The position numbers were made by a program, and so were the translations under genes. The notes beneath the pieces are model-generated. The model worked only from the letters and a program-made list of their open reading frames with translations. It was not told where the DNA came from and did no database searches. Shown piece after piece: positions 24,972 through 33,157 of a stretch of DNA of 33,239 nucleotides; positions within the stretch are counted from its first letter, which is position 1; each line of letters begins with the position of its first letter. This DNA comes from Thermaceae bacterium (lineage in GTDB: Bacteria; Deinococcota; Deinococci; Deinococcales; Marinithermaceae): the NCBI GenBank assembly GCA_027067955.1, contig JAMOUW010000053.1, positions 1 to 33,239 of the forward strand, given 5' to 3'.

Positions 24972-25643
24972 ATGGCTAAAGTCACATTCTTAGGGCATGC
25001 AGCGGTGCTGCTGGAAGGGGCGGAAACCACGCTGGTCATCGACCCCTTTCTTACGGGCAATCCGGTCGCAGCAACCGGCCCGGAAGCAATCAAACCCGAT
25101 CTGATTGTCCTCACCCACGCCCACGGAGACCACTGGGGCGATACCCTTACTCTCGCCGGCAAGGGGGCCACGGTGGTTTCTACTTACGAAATTGCGGTCT
25201 ACGCCGAAAAGCATGGCGCCCAAGCCTTTGCTATGAACATCGGCGGCAGCTATAGTTTTCCGGGCGGGCGGCTCAAGTTCTACCCCGCATGGCACTCGAG
25301 TTCCTTCCCCGACGGCACCTACGGCGGCATGCCTATGGGCGTCGTCATAGAGCTAGACGGCAAAAAAATCTACCACGCCGGCGACACCGCATTATTCAGC
25401 GACATGCGGATCATCGGTCAGGAAGGCCTGGATCTGGCTCTGCTTCCCATCGGGGATACTTTCACGATGGGCCCCAACGATGCCCTCGCGGCCCTGGAGT
25501 TGTTGCGGCCCAAACAGGTCATACCCATTCACTACAACACCTTCCCGGTAATCGAACAGGACGGCGCGGCTTTCGCCGAGCAGGCCGGCGCGCTCGGCGT
25601 TCGGGGGCACGCCCTGAAACCCGGCGGGGCGGTCGAGATCTAA
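24972..25643 (+). CDS. Metallo-beta-lactamase-fold hydrolase, UPF0173 family
   Basis: 223 residues. The metal motif is THAHGDHWGD (HxHxDH), with further ligands in YHAGDTALFSD and the C-terminal IPIHYNTFP; the N-terminal KVTFLGHAAVLLEG and PFLTGNP are UPF0173 marks. It is a cytoplasmic metal-dependent hydrolase of unknown substrate. I start at ATG 24972 (AGGAGG 8 nt upstream) and not at GTG 24966. Spacing to the kinase gene downstream is 3 bp, so co-expression is likely. Confidence 0.9.
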   Translation: MAKVTFLGHAAVLLEGAETTLVIDPFLTGNPVAATGPEAIKPDLIVLTHAHGDHWGDTLTLAGKGATVVSTYEIAVYAEKHGAQAFAMNIGGSYSFPGGRLKFYPAWHSSSFPDGTYGGMPMGVVIELDGKKIYHAGDTALFSDMRIIGQEGLDLALLPIGDTFTMGPNDALAALELLRPKQVIPIHYNTFPVIEQDGAAFAEQAGALGVRGHALKPGGAVEI

Positions 25644-25646
25644 CTT

Positions 25647-26519
25647 ATGAGCTTGCGAAGCCTGCGGCGCGACAACTTCCGGCTCGAACTCCTGCTCGGT
25701 CTGGGCAAGACCGCACAAGTTTATCTGGCGCGCGCCCCTGACGGCACCGAAGTGGCCCTGAAGTTGCCGCGCAAGGAAGTTCGCGAAGACGAACGTTTGT
25801 CGCAGATGTTCGCCCAGGAGGTACGCCTTTCGTTGGGATTGCACCATCCCCACCTATTGCGCGGACTGGCCGGGAAGCCCTTCGGCGAAGAGGCCTTCGT
25901 GGCGCTCGAGTACATGCCCGACGGAACCCTTGAAACCGTTTTGAGCCAGGGAAAACTGCAGCCGGAACGCGCCCTCAAACTGCTCACCCAGCTGCTCGAA
26001 GCGTTGCTGTATCTACACAGCCGCGGCATAGTCCACCAGGACATCAAACCCGCCAATGTTTTTATGAAAGGCGACATCGCCAAGCTGGGCGACTTCGGCG
26101 TCGCCCGCACCCGCGACAACCCCAACCCCCTGGAACGCGCGGGCAGCCCTTTTTACATGGCCCCCGAACTTTTCAGGGGTAACCCCGCCACCGCCGCCTC
26201 CGATGCGTACTCTCTGGGAGTGCTGGCATACGAGCTGTTTACGGGAAGACGCCCTTTTTATGGCGACAGTTATGAAGCATTGATGGCAGCCCATCTCACA
26301 AAGGCGCCGCCGCGCCTGCCCGCCTCGCTGGGATTAAATCCTAAGCTGGTCGCCCGTATCCAGGGTTTGCTAGCCAAGGACCCCGAAAAGCGCACCGGCC
26401 TTGAAAGCCTGCGAAAGACCGTAGGCGGGTACGACACGGTGGAAGCAAAGCCCGAGAGAAAGGAAGAACCACGCCGCAAATCCGGTTTTCTCTCGTGGCT
26501 GAGGAGGAAGAAGCGATGA
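25647..26519 (+). CDS. Cytoplasmic Hanks-type Ser/Thr protein kinase (HQD variant)
   Basis: 290 residues. Gly-rich loop LGLGKTAQVYLA (17-28), Lys39 (ALKL), Glu58 of helix C, catalytic loop H130-Q131-D132-I-K-P-A-N with Asp132, DFG at 149-151, APE at 172-174 and SLGVLAYELFTGRRPF. The usual HRD Arg is Gln, which characterises kinases less dependent on activation-loop phosphorylation. It has no membrane segment or PASTA domains; the C-terminal about 35 residues are basic (EPRRKSGFLSWLRRKKR), perhaps for membrane contact. It lies 3 bp after the UPF0173 gene and its stop overlaps the start of the acyl-CoA synthetase (ATGA). Confidence 0.88.
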   Translation: MSLRSLRRDNFRLELLLGLGKTAQVYLARAPDGTEVALKLPRKEVREDERLSQMFAQEVRLSLGLHHPHLLRGLAGKPFGEEAFVALEYMPDGTLETVLSQGKLQPERALKLLTQLLEALLYLHSRGIVHQDIKPANVFMKGDIAKLGDFGVARTRDNPNPLERAGSPFYMAPELFRGNPATAASDAYSLGVLAYELFTGRRPFYGDSYEALMAAHLTKAPPRLPASLGLNPKLVARIQGLLAKDPEKRTGLESLRKTVGGYDTVEAKPERKEEPRRKSGFLSWLRRKKR

Positions 26520-28450
26520 ACCCCGTCTGGACGCCCAGCGAAACCCATACTAGCGGAAGCCATCTGGAACGCCTCATGCAACGGTTGGGAGCGTCCGACT
26601 ACGACGAACTATATACTTTCAGCGTAGAAAATCCAGGGGCGTTCTGGAAAGAAACGCTTGAACAGCTGGGAATCGAATGGTACGAACCATACCAGGACTA
26701 TGCCGATTTGAGCCGGGGTCCGATGTGGCCCGAGTGGTTCCCGGGCGGTAAGCTCAACCTGGCCCACAACGCCACTACCCGCCACGCTCGCGGGCAGCGG
26801 GCGCGCCAGCTGGCGCTCATATGGGAAGGCGAGAACGGCGCGGTGGTACGCCTCACCTACCGCGAGCTCGACCGCCAGGTGGCCCAGGCGGCATCGGCCC
26901 TGCGCGAGCTGGGGGTGAGCCGCGGCGACCGCGTGGGCCTGTTCCTGCCCATGCTACCCGAGACCGCGGTGGCCTTCCTGGCCATCGCCCGCATCGGCGC
27001 AATCGCCATCCCCATCTTTTCGGGCTACGGCTCAGGGGCCACGGCCACCCGCCTGGCCGACGCCGGCGCTAAGCTGCTGGTCACCGCCGACGGATATTTG
27101 CGCCGCGGCCGGGTCGTGCCCATGAAGCCCGTGGCCGATGAGGCACTGGCCAGCGCACCCAGCGTTGAGAAGGTGCTGGTGGTGCGCCGGGTGGACGGCG
27201 GCTACGCCATGAAGGAGGGGCGCGACTTCTGGTGGGACGAGGTGGTAGGCCGCCAGCAGGCGGACGCACCCACCGAGGTAATGGGCAGCATGGACCCCTT
27301 CATGCTCATCTACACCTCGGGCACCACCGGCCGCCCCAAGGGCACGGTCCACTACCACGCCGGCTTCCCGCTCAAGGCAGCGCAAGACATGGCCCACCTC
27401 TTCGACCTGCGCGGTGGCGAGCTGATGTTCTGGTTTACCGACATGGGCTGGATGATGGGCCCCTGGGCCATCCTGGGCAGTCTCCTCATAGGCTCTACCG
27501 TTTTCCTCTACGAGGGGGCGCCCGACTACCCCGGCCCCGACCGGCTGTGGCAGATGGTGGCGCGCCACGGCATCACCCACCTGGGCATCTCCCCCACCCT
27601 GATCCGTGCCCTGATCCCCCACGGCGAGGGGCCGGTGAAGAAGCACGATCTCTCCTCTCTGCGCGTTCTCGGCTCCACCGGCGAGCCCTGGAACCCCGAG
27701 CCCTACCGCTGGTTCTTCCAGAACGTAGGCGGCGGGCGCTGCCCCATAATCAACTACTCTGGCGGCACCGAGGTCTCCGGCGGCATCCTCGGCTGCACGA
27801 TCTACAAGCCCATCGCCGAGGCTTCGTTCAACACGCCCGCCCCCGGTATCGAGGCGGCCGTGCTCGACGACGAAGGAAATCCGGTGGTGGGCCAGGTGGG
27901 CGAGCTGGCAGTGCTGGCGCCCTGGCCGGGGATGACCAAGGGCTTCTGGAACGACCCGGAGCGCTACGAGCGCACCTACTGGAGCCGCTTCAAGGACGTC
28001 TGGGTCCATGGCGACTGGGCGCTGGTGGACGGAGAGGGTTACTGGTTCATCCTCGGCCGCAGCGACGACACCCTCAAGATCGCGGGCAAGCGCGTGGGCC
28101 CGGCGGAGCTCGAGTCGGCGGCGATCCGCCACCCGGCAGTGCAGGAGGCCGGCGCGGTGGGCGTGCCCCACGAGGTCAAGGGCGAGGCGCCGGTCCTCTT
28201 CGTGGTGCTGCGCCCCGAGTTCGAGGGCTCCGAGGAGCTTGCCGCCGAGATCGCCGAGAAAGTGGCTGAGGTGCTGGGCAAGCCCATGAAGCCGGCGGCG
28301 GTGCACTTCGTCAGCGACCTGCCCAAGACCCGCAACGCCAAGGTGATGCGCCGGCTCCTCAAGGCCGCTTACCTGGGCGAAAGCACCGGCGACACCTCGG
28401 CGCTCGTCAACCCCGAGGTGCTGGACGAGGTGCGCCGGCTCAAGAAGTGA
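26516..28450 (+). CDS. AMP-forming acetyl-CoA/acyl-CoA synthetase
   Basis: 644 residues from ATG 26516, chosen for GAGGAGGAAGAAG just upstream; a longer frame starts at 26495 inside the kinase gene. Adenylate-forming motifs: P-loop YTSGTTGRPKGTVH, the A5-like NYSGGTEVSGG, the A8 hinge GRSDDTLKIAGKRVGPAELES and the catalytic Lys609 (TRNAKVMRR). The N-terminal domain (FWKETLEQLGIEW) is of the acetyl-CoA synthetase type. It activates a short-chain carboxylate with ATP and CoA; the exact acid is uncertain. The catalytic Lys is a classic acetylation target; the upstream kinase raises the possibility of another layer of control (inference). Confidence 0.9.
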   Translation: MNPVWTPSETHTSGSHLERLMQRLGASDYDELYTFSVENPGAFWKETLEQLGIEWYEPYQDYADLSRGPMWPEWFPGGKLNLAHNATTRHARGQRARQLALIWEGENGAVVRLTYRELDRQVAQAASALRELGVSRGDRVGLFLPMLPETAVAFLAIARIGAIAIPIFSGYGSGATATRLADAGAKLLVTADGYLRRGRVVPMKPVADEALASAPSVEKVLVVRRVDGGYAMKEGRDFWWDEVVGRQQADAPTEVMGSMDPFMLIYTSGTTGRPKGTVHYHAGFPLKAAQDMAHLFDLRGGELMFWFTDMGWMMGPWAILGSLLIGSTVFLYEGAPDYPGPDRLWQMVARHGITHLGISPTLIRALIPHGEGPVKKHDLSSLRVLGSTGEPWNPEPYRWFFQNVGGGRCPIINYSGGTEVSGGILGCTIYKPIAEASFNTPAPGIEAAVLDDEGNPVVGQVGELAVLAPWPGMTKGFWNDPERYERTYWSRFKDVWVHGDWALVDGEGYWFILGRSDDTLKIAGKRVGPAELESAAIRHPAVQEAGAVGVPHEVKGEAPVLFVVLRPEFEGSEELAAEIAEKVAEVLGKPMKPAAVHFVSDLPKTRNAKVMRRLLKAAYLGESTGDTSALVNPEVLDEVRRLKK

Positions 28451-28965
28451 GCGTTCACGCCCACGGCGAGCCGCAAAAGAGCGGGGCCTACGTGCTCGAG
28501 CTGGCAGTGGAGGCCCCGCTCGATCTTACCTTCGGCCGCTTCCAGGGAGGCCGGGTCTTCCGGCTCGCGCCCGGCCGGGTCTACTACGTAGGATCGGCCC
28601 TCGCAGGGCGGCTGCCCGGCCGCCTGCTGCGTCACGCCACCCGCGCCGGCGGCCCGCCCCACCGAATGCAAGGTGAGCTGCTTGAGTACTTCCGGAGTTT
28701 GGGCTGGGCCGTGCGCCCGCCCGCACGCAAGACGCTCCACTGGCACGCCGACTACCTGATGGAAAGCCCCGCGGAGCTTGCGGCGGCCTACCTCTTTTTT
28801 GGCGATACGCCGCGCGAGGCCTTTCTGGAAAACGCCCTGCGCGCCCTCGGGGCCGTGCCCCTGGCCCCCGGTCTGGGCGCGGGCGACCGCCCCGGCGGCA
28901 GCCACGTGCTCTGGGCCGCAGCACCGTTGTCCCTTGACATCAACGACACTCGAACAATGTTCTGA
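28447..28965 (+). CDS. DUF123 GIY-YIG-like nuclease-family protein
   Basis: 172 residues. GTG start overlaps the synthetase stop by 4 bp. GAYVLEL, later GRVYYVGSALAGRLPGRLLRH and KTLHWHADYLM are the marks of the DUF123 family, a GIY-YIG-related domain found alone or fused to endonuclease III. N-terminal region is slightly longer than the core. It probably acts in nucleic-acid processing or repair, but no activity is assigned. The downstream gap carries a hairpin shared with the convergent xth gene. Confidence 0.8.
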   Translation: MSVHAHGEPQKSGAYVLELAVEAPLDLTFGRFQGGRVFRLAPGRVYYVGSALAGRLPGRLLRHATRAGGPPHRMQGELLEYFRSLGWAVRPPARKTLHWHADYLMESPAELAAAYLFFGDTPREAFLENALRALGAVPLAPGLGAGDRPGGSHVLWAAAPLSLDINDTRTMF

Positions 28966-29047
28966 AGAGCCACCCGCTCGCACGGCATGCCCTTCCCGCA
29001 AAAAACGCGCCCACCCTCTATTGCGAGCCGCCAGACAGGCCCTGCTA

Positions 29048-29072
29048 AGAATGCGGCGGGCTCCCGCATTCT
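29048..29072 (-). terminator. Hairpin between convergent DUF123 and xth genes
   Basis: 9-bp stem AGAATGCGG/CCGCATTCT with a 7-nt loop. No strong T-run on either strand; may serve both converging genes. Confidence 0.5.
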
Positions 29073-29090
29073 GCACGCGCCCCTCCGCTG

Positions 29091-29849
29091 CTAAACGTCG
29101 AGCACGGCCACTACCGGCACGTGGTCCGAGGCGTAGGCGTCGTAGTAGATGTAAGCGTCCTTCAAGTGAGGCAGCAGGTCTTCGGAGATGATGATGTAGT
29201 CTATGCGCCAGCCAATATTCCTGGCGCGCGCGTTGAAGCGGTAGCTCCACCAGGTGTAGGCCCCCGTCTCGTCGGGGTGCAAGTGGCGGAAGGTATCGAT
29301 CCAGCCCTTCTTCAAAAAGGCGTCGATCCAGGCTCGCTCCTCCGGGGTGAAGCCGGCGTTCTTCACGTTCTGCTTGGGCCGGGCGATGTCAATCTCGCGG
29401 TGGGCGACGTTGAGATCCCCCATGAGAACCACACCCTTCCTGGTCCGCAGACCTTCCAGGTACCCGGTAATAGCCTGATTGAAGGCCAGCTTGTAACCCA
29501 GCCGCGGCAGGCCACGCCCGGCGTTGGGAAAGTAGGCGTTCACGACATAGTAGTACGGGTACTCGAGTGTTATCACCCTTCCTTCCTCGTCGAACTCCTC
29601 GCGACCGATTCCATACGACACCTGCAACGGCTCAGCGCGCGTCAGTACGGCCACGCCCGCATACCCTTTGCGATCACCGGCATTCCAGTACCACCTGTAA
29701 CTCGAAAAATCCTCTGGCGGCTCTGGAGGGGCGGCGGCACGTGTTTCCTGCAAACCCAAAATATCTGCATCCAGATTCCGCACCACGTCCCAAAAGCCCT
29801 TTTTCACGGCGGCGCGCAGTCCATTTACGTTCCAGCTGGCCAGCTTCAT
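29091..29849 (-). CDS. xth: Exodeoxyribonuclease III / AP endonuclease
   Basis: 252 residues, full length. Active-site motifs of the ExoIII/APE1 family: SWNVNGLRA (Asn), LQETRA (metal-binding Glu), NAYFPNAGRG, GDLNVAHREID (Asp/Asn), RIDYIIIS and the terminal SDHVPV (Asp-His pair). It cleaves DNA at abasic sites and has 3'-5' exonuclease and phosphatase activity in base excision repair. Monocistronic, convergent with the DUF123 gene and divergent from the flavoprotein at 29969. Confidence 0.95.
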   Translation of the reverse strand: MKLASWNVNGLRAAVKKGFWDVVRNLDADILGLQETRAAAPPEPPEDFSSYRWYWNAGDRKGYAGVAVLTRAEPLQVSYGIGREEFDEEGRVITLEYPYYYVVNAYFPNAGRGLPRLGYKLAFNQAITGYLEGLRTRKGVVLMGDLNVAHREIDIARPKQNVKNAGFTPEERAWIDAFLKKGWIDTFRHLHPDETGAYTWWSYRFNARARNIGWRIDYIIISEDLLPHLKDAYIYYDAYASDHVPVVAVLDV

Positions 29850-29968
29850 TTTCTCATTCTACGAACCGCCGGCCCTGCTGGCGATGAAGACATACGTACC
29901 TGTGCTGTGTATGAGTAGATGCTTAGTATAGGATTGTATAAACGGCGCATCGCGCCCGGGAGGATGCT

Positions 29969-31129
29969 ATGGCAAAGAAAGTGGTTGTGGTAGGCGGTGG
30001 CAGCGGCGGGCTGGTCGCCGCCCGCATGGTACAAACGGAATCTACGCGGCTTGGCGGCGATATCGACGTCACCCTGATCTCCGCCAGCGAAAAACACTAC
30101 ATGCCCCCATTGTGGTCCGAGGTTGCATTAGGCACCGCCAGCACCGAGGAAACCTGGGCACCTATCAAGAATGCGGAACAGGCCTACGGCTTCAAAGTAG
30201 TCGTGGACCCGGTCAAGACCTTCGACCTGGCTGGCAAGAAGGTCGTGACCGAAGGCGGAGCAACCTTCGATTACGACTTCCTGGTCATCGCGCTGGGAAC
30301 AGCCTATGGCTGGAGCGACTACAAGGGGCTCGAAAAATACGGCTTCCACAACTACAGCGAAGAGGGCGCGCTCGAGCTGAAACGGCAGCTAGCTAACTTC
30401 AAGGGTAAGAAGATTGTCTTCCTGGTGCCCGAGCTGCCCTTCCGCTGCGGTATTTACCCGCCGGAAATGGCGATGAACGTACGCGCCTACTTCGAGCCGC
30501 GGGGCCTGCACCCGGAAATCACCGTTCTCTACCCCGCCGATGCCATACGCATGGCGCTGGGCGAAGGGCTTGACCGCTTCTTCCGTCGCCGCTTCAAGCG
30601 CACCAGCATCAACTACGTAAACGACTTCGAACAGCTTGTCGAGGTAACCGAAAACAAGGTCGTCACCAAGAACGGCGAGTTCGAATACGACCTCCTCATC
30701 AAGGCGCCGCCCTCGCGTCTGCCCAAGGTGCTTGCCGACAACGGTTTGGCGCATCCCGGCGACCCGCGCTGGTCGGTAGTAAGCGGGCCCCGCTTCCAGC
30801 ATCCCGACCATCCTGAGGTTTATCTGGTGGGAGAACACGCCATGCCACCCGTGGGTCTGCTCACCGCCGGCGTGCCCATTCATAATGCTGCGGTCATCGC
30901 CGGAGCCAGCATCCTGAACGACGCCCTGGGCGGTTACATGATCCCCTCTTACGGCGACACCCTCTGCATGGGGCACAGCTTCGAATCGGGCTTTGCGGGA
31001 AACTGCGAGTACTGGTGGATGCCCGAGGAGGGCAAGTGGGGCCACGCGTGCTACACGGTGGCAACCGGACCGATGGTCAGGTTGATGAAAGACTCGTTCT
31101 ACCGGGGCTGGCTCGACGCCCTGAGGTAA
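29969..31129 (+). CDS. Sulfide:quinone oxidoreductase-like FAD flavoprotein
   Basis: 386 residues. FAD-binding VVVGGGSGGLVAARMV (GxGxxG at 9-14), the second Gly motif LVIALGTAYGW and C-terminal EVYLVGEHAMPP, which contacts the flavin. Candidate redox Cys are in PFRCGIYPPE and in the C-terminal LCMGHSFESGFAGNC plus HACYT. The ends are like sulfide:quinone reductases that oxidise sulfide at the membrane and feed quinones, but the Cys arrangement differs from the classic three-Cys pattern. RBS GGGAGGATGCT precedes the ATG. The DUF1641 gene 10 bp downstream is the usual partner of this SQR type. A TATAAA at 29937-29942 is a possible -10. Confidence 0.85.
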   Translation: MAKKVVVVGGGSGGLVAARMVQTESTRLGGDIDVTLISASEKHYMPPLWSEVALGTASTEETWAPIKNAEQAYGFKVVVDPVKTFDLAGKKVVTEGGATFDYDFLVIALGTAYGWSDYKGLEKYGFHNYSEEGALELKRQLANFKGKKIVFLVPELPFRCGIYPPEMAMNVRAYFEPRGLHPEITVLYPADAIRMALGEGLDRFFRRRFKRTSINYVNDFEQLVEVTENKVVTKNGEFEYDLLIKAPPSRLPKVLADNGLAHPGDPRWSVVSGPRFQHPDHPEVYLVGEHAMPPVGLLTAGVPIHNAAVIAGASILNDALGGYMIPSYGDTLCMGHSFESGFAGNCEYWWMPEEGKWGHACYTVATGPMVRLMKDSFYRGWLDALR

Positions 31130-31139
31130 GGAGAAAACC

Positions 31140-31568
31140 ATGGCCGAAATTACTATCACCGAAGAAGACGCCAAGACCGTAGAGGAACTCATCCGGCTGG
31201 CGCGGCAATTGAAGGTGGGGGGATACCTGGGTATCTTCACCGAGATGACAGCCAACGGCGACCTGCTGCTCGAGCATATTGCCGGCGAGCGTGAGGTCAT
31301 CCGCGGGGCCGCTCTGGCAGAAGCGGCGATGGATCCCATCAAGAACATGCCGCCCGATTATGTTCCCAAGATCCGCCATAACCTGGTGCACTTGATGGGT
31401 CCCCTCATCGAGGCGCTGGCGAATACGAATCCCAAAGAAGCACCAAAAGTAAGCATGTTCGGTGCGCTCAAGTACCTGAGCGACCCCGGAGTCCAAAAAG
31501 GTCTGGGATTCCTGCTCACCCTCGCCAAAAACCTGGGTAAAGCCATGGATGAGTACGAACCCAAGTAA
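31140..31568 (+). CDS. DUF1641 family protein
   Basis: 142 residues, mostly helical, no membrane segment. AMDPIKNMPPD, then MFGALKYLSDPGVQKGLGFLLTLAKNLG, matches the DUF1641 core. DUF1641 genes are recurrent neighbours of sulfide:quinone reductase-like flavoproteins; the protein may anchor or assist the flavoprotein, but its function is not established. AGGAGAAAACC precedes the ATG, so it forms an operon with the upstream gene. A strong hairpin follows. Confidence 0.85.
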   Translation: MAEITITEEDAKTVEELIRLARQLKVGGYLGIFTEMTANGDLLLEHIAGEREVIRGAALAEAAMDPIKNMPPDYVPKIRHNLVHLMGPLIEALANTNPKEAPKVSMFGALKYLSDPGVQKGLGFLLTLAKNLGKAMDEYEPK

Positions 31569-31579
31569 CACGTTTTTTC

Positions 31580-31618
31580 AAGCCGAAAGCGGCCGCTCGG
31601 TGCGGCCGCTTTCGGCTT
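31580..31618 (+). terminator. Hairpin after the SQR-DUF1641 operon
   Basis: Perfect 17-bp stem AAGCCGAAAGCGGCCGC paired with 31602-31618, loop TCGGT. TTTTTT lies upstream (31573-31578), not downstream. The stem ends 3 bases before the -10-like TAGAAT of the next gene. Confidence 0.75.
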
Positions 31619-31620
31619 GG

Positions 31621-31626
31621 TAGAAT
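31621..31626 (+). promoter_or_regulatory. -10 element for leaderless lipoprotein mRNA
   Basis: TAGAAT ends 5 nt before ATG 31632, with no Shine-Dalgarno possible. The -35 region lies within the terminator hairpin and shows no consensus. Confidence 0.45.
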
Positions 31627-31631
31627 AACCC

Positions 31632-32576
31632 ATGAACAAGATGCTCCTCCTGCTGGCAACGGTACTGTTGCTGGCTTCCTGCATCGCCGCAAAGCCCGAA
31701 CCGGCGGGTCCGCAAATCGGGGGCTGTCCGGTCTTTCCGGTAGAGCATTTTTGGAATACACCCATAGATAACCTGCCGGTACACTCCAGCTCCAGCAATT
31801 GGATCGAACGCATAAGCCTGGAAAAGGGGCTGCATCCCGACTTCGGCTCGGGAACCTGGAACGGCAAGCGTATCGGCATCCCCTACAACCTTGCCGATGT
31901 GCGCACCCCGCAGGTAACCTTCATCTTCAACTACGCCGAAGAGAGCGATCCGGGGCCGTATCCGCTGCCCTCCAATGCCCTCATCGAAGAGGGTGACGAC
32001 CACCACCTGCTAGTAGTCGACACCAGGAGCTGCAAGCTGTACGAGCTGTACAAAGTCCGGCAGACTACCAAAGGGTGGGAAGCAGACAGCGGTGCGATAT
32101 TCGATCTTGCCAGCTTTACTCTGCGCCCCGACGGCTGGACCTCCGCCGACGCTGCCGGTCTGCCCATACTACCGGGCTTGGTTCGCTATGAGGAGGTAGC
32201 AGAAGGGGAAATAAAACACGCGCTGCGTTTCACCGCCGACTGGACCTCGGCTAATCATCTCTGGCCCGCAAGACACCATGCCGCTACCGGCGACGCAAAA
32301 GACCCGCCGATGGGAATGCGCGTGCGCCTGCGTGCCGACTTTGACATTAGCGGCTTTTCCCCTAACGTTCAGGTAATCCTCAAAGCGCTAAAGAAGTACG
32401 GCATGGTACTGGCCGACAACGGCAGCGACTGGTTCATAAGCGGCGTGCCCGATGAACGGTGGAACAACGATGTTTTGGTCAGTGAGCTGGGGAAGGTCAA
32501 GGGATCGGACCTAGAAGTGGTGGACACCGGTTCTATGAAAATAGAAGTCGATTCGGGACGCGCCCATCAACCTTGA
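31632..32576 (+). CDS. Uncharacterised lipoprotein
   Basis: 314 residues. Lipobox LLASC with Cys17 after a Leu-rich signal. The mature part starts with GGCPVFPVEHFWNTPIDNLPVH and contains a motif-rich body: FNYAEESDPGPYPLP, EEGDDHHLLVVDT, LRFTADWTSANHLWPARHH and MRVRLRADFDIS. I know similar secreted proteins only as uncharacterised; the His/Asp-rich segments hint at a metal-binding or hydrolytic role, but no family is certain. The C-terminus has an SDWFISGVPDERWNND block. No TM segment besides the signal. Confidence 0.75.
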   Translation: MNKMLLLLATVLLLASCIAAKPEPAGPQIGGCPVFPVEHFWNTPIDNLPVHSSSSNWIERISLEKGLHPDFGSGTWNGKRIGIPYNLADVRTPQVTFIFNYAEESDPGPYPLPSNALIEEGDDHHLLVVDTRSCKLYELYKVRQTTKGWEADSGAIFDLASFTLRPDGWTSADAAGLPILPGLVRYEEVAEGEIKHALRFTADWTSANHLWPARHHAATGDAKDPPMGMRVRLRADFDISGFSPNVQVILKALKKYGMVLADNGSDWFISGVPDERWNNDVLVSELGKVKGSDLEVVDTGSMKIEVDSGRAHQP

Positions 32577-32592
32577 AACAAAGCAAGGAAGC

Positions 32593-32612
32593 GCCCCAGC
32601 CTTGGCTGGGGC
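32593..32612 (-). terminator. Terminator of tRNA-Trp
   Basis: 8-bp stem GCCCCAGC/GCTGGGGC with a CTTG loop, 3 bases after the CCA end. In the minus direction it is followed by GCGCTTCCTTGCTTTGTTTC, a T-rich tail. Confidence 0.75.
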
Positions 32613-32615
32613 ATC

Positions 32616-32691
32616 TGGCGGGCCGCGGAGGACTCGAACCCCCAACCCCCGGTTTTGGAGACCGGTGCTCTGCCAGTTGAGCTAGCGGCCC
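32616..32691 (-). tRNA. trnW: tRNA-Trp (anticodon CCA), CCA encoded
   Basis: 76 nt including the encoded CCA (32616-32618). Acceptor stem GGGCCGC/GCGGCCC, D stem GCTC/GAGC, anticodon stem CCGGT/ACCGG around loop CTCCAAA (anticodon CCA, Trp), T stem GGGGG/CCTCC with loop TTCGAGT, discriminator G. It stands alone: no secE or nusG follows, unlike the arrangement common in many bacteria. Confidence 0.96.
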
Positions 32692-32704
32692 CTACGCAAC
32701 GGAG

Positions 32705-32733
32705 ATTGTAACACGGGGCCGAAAAGCGGGCAA
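32705..32733 (-). promoter_or_regulatory. Promoter of tRNA-Trp
   Basis: Minus strand TTGCCC (32728-32733), 17 nt, TACAAT (32705-32710). Predicted start near 32698, a few bases before the mature 5' end. Confidence 0.7.
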
Positions 32734-33157
32734 GGCGCGTGATGGCTGTGTGGCTCATTTGCGCTGGCGGGTGCACCGGCCCACCCGCGGTGTTGGAGCG
32801 ATGAACGGCGATATCGAGAGCTTAGCAGCCGCACCGAAACCTTCGGTAACGGTGGGGGAGGGTTTCAAACCCTCCCCCACGCATGTTGGTTTTTCTACGG
32901 CAACTCAATCTCGGCGTTGCATCCAACATGGACCCCGGCGGCTAGATGCCGCCTAGTTCGGGGATACATTGTTTTAGGAAAAGAAAAAGTCGATCGTGTT
33001 CCCGGCTAAGGGGGCGCAGCGACCGCGAGACCGGGCCTGCTCCGGACTTGATTGGGGGATACATGCCGCGCCACGATGCCACGATTCGGTCACCGCAAGA
33101 CAATGCTCCCTTCCCTTGGGGAGGGCCGGGGTGATACCGTCTTCCCCCGTCAACCCC
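32734..33157. other. Non-coding, palindrome-rich stretch
   Basis: No supported gene. It contains a perfect palindrome at 32852-32880 and a CCCTTCCC-TTGG-GGAGGG hairpin at about 33108-33125, which resembles dispersed intergenic repeats seen in GC-rich genomes. Open frames on the plus strand lack ribosome binding sites and overlap these palindromes. Confidence 0.5.
32852..32880. repeat. Perfect 29-bp palindrome
   Basis: GTGGGGGAGGG, central TTTCAAA, then CCCTCCCCCAC: 11-bp stem (14 paired positions around one central C if fully extruded). No T-run. It may be a dispersed intergenic repeat or a transcript-end hairpin; no second full copy is visible in this window. Confidence 0.75.

Noticed and set aside
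27032-28306. 424-codon minus-strand open frame
   Set aside because: Lies wholly antisense to the acyl-CoA synthetase, whose motifs are unambiguous; the translation is His/Ala/Val/Gly-rich with no recognisable domain, a usual artefact of GC-rich third positions.
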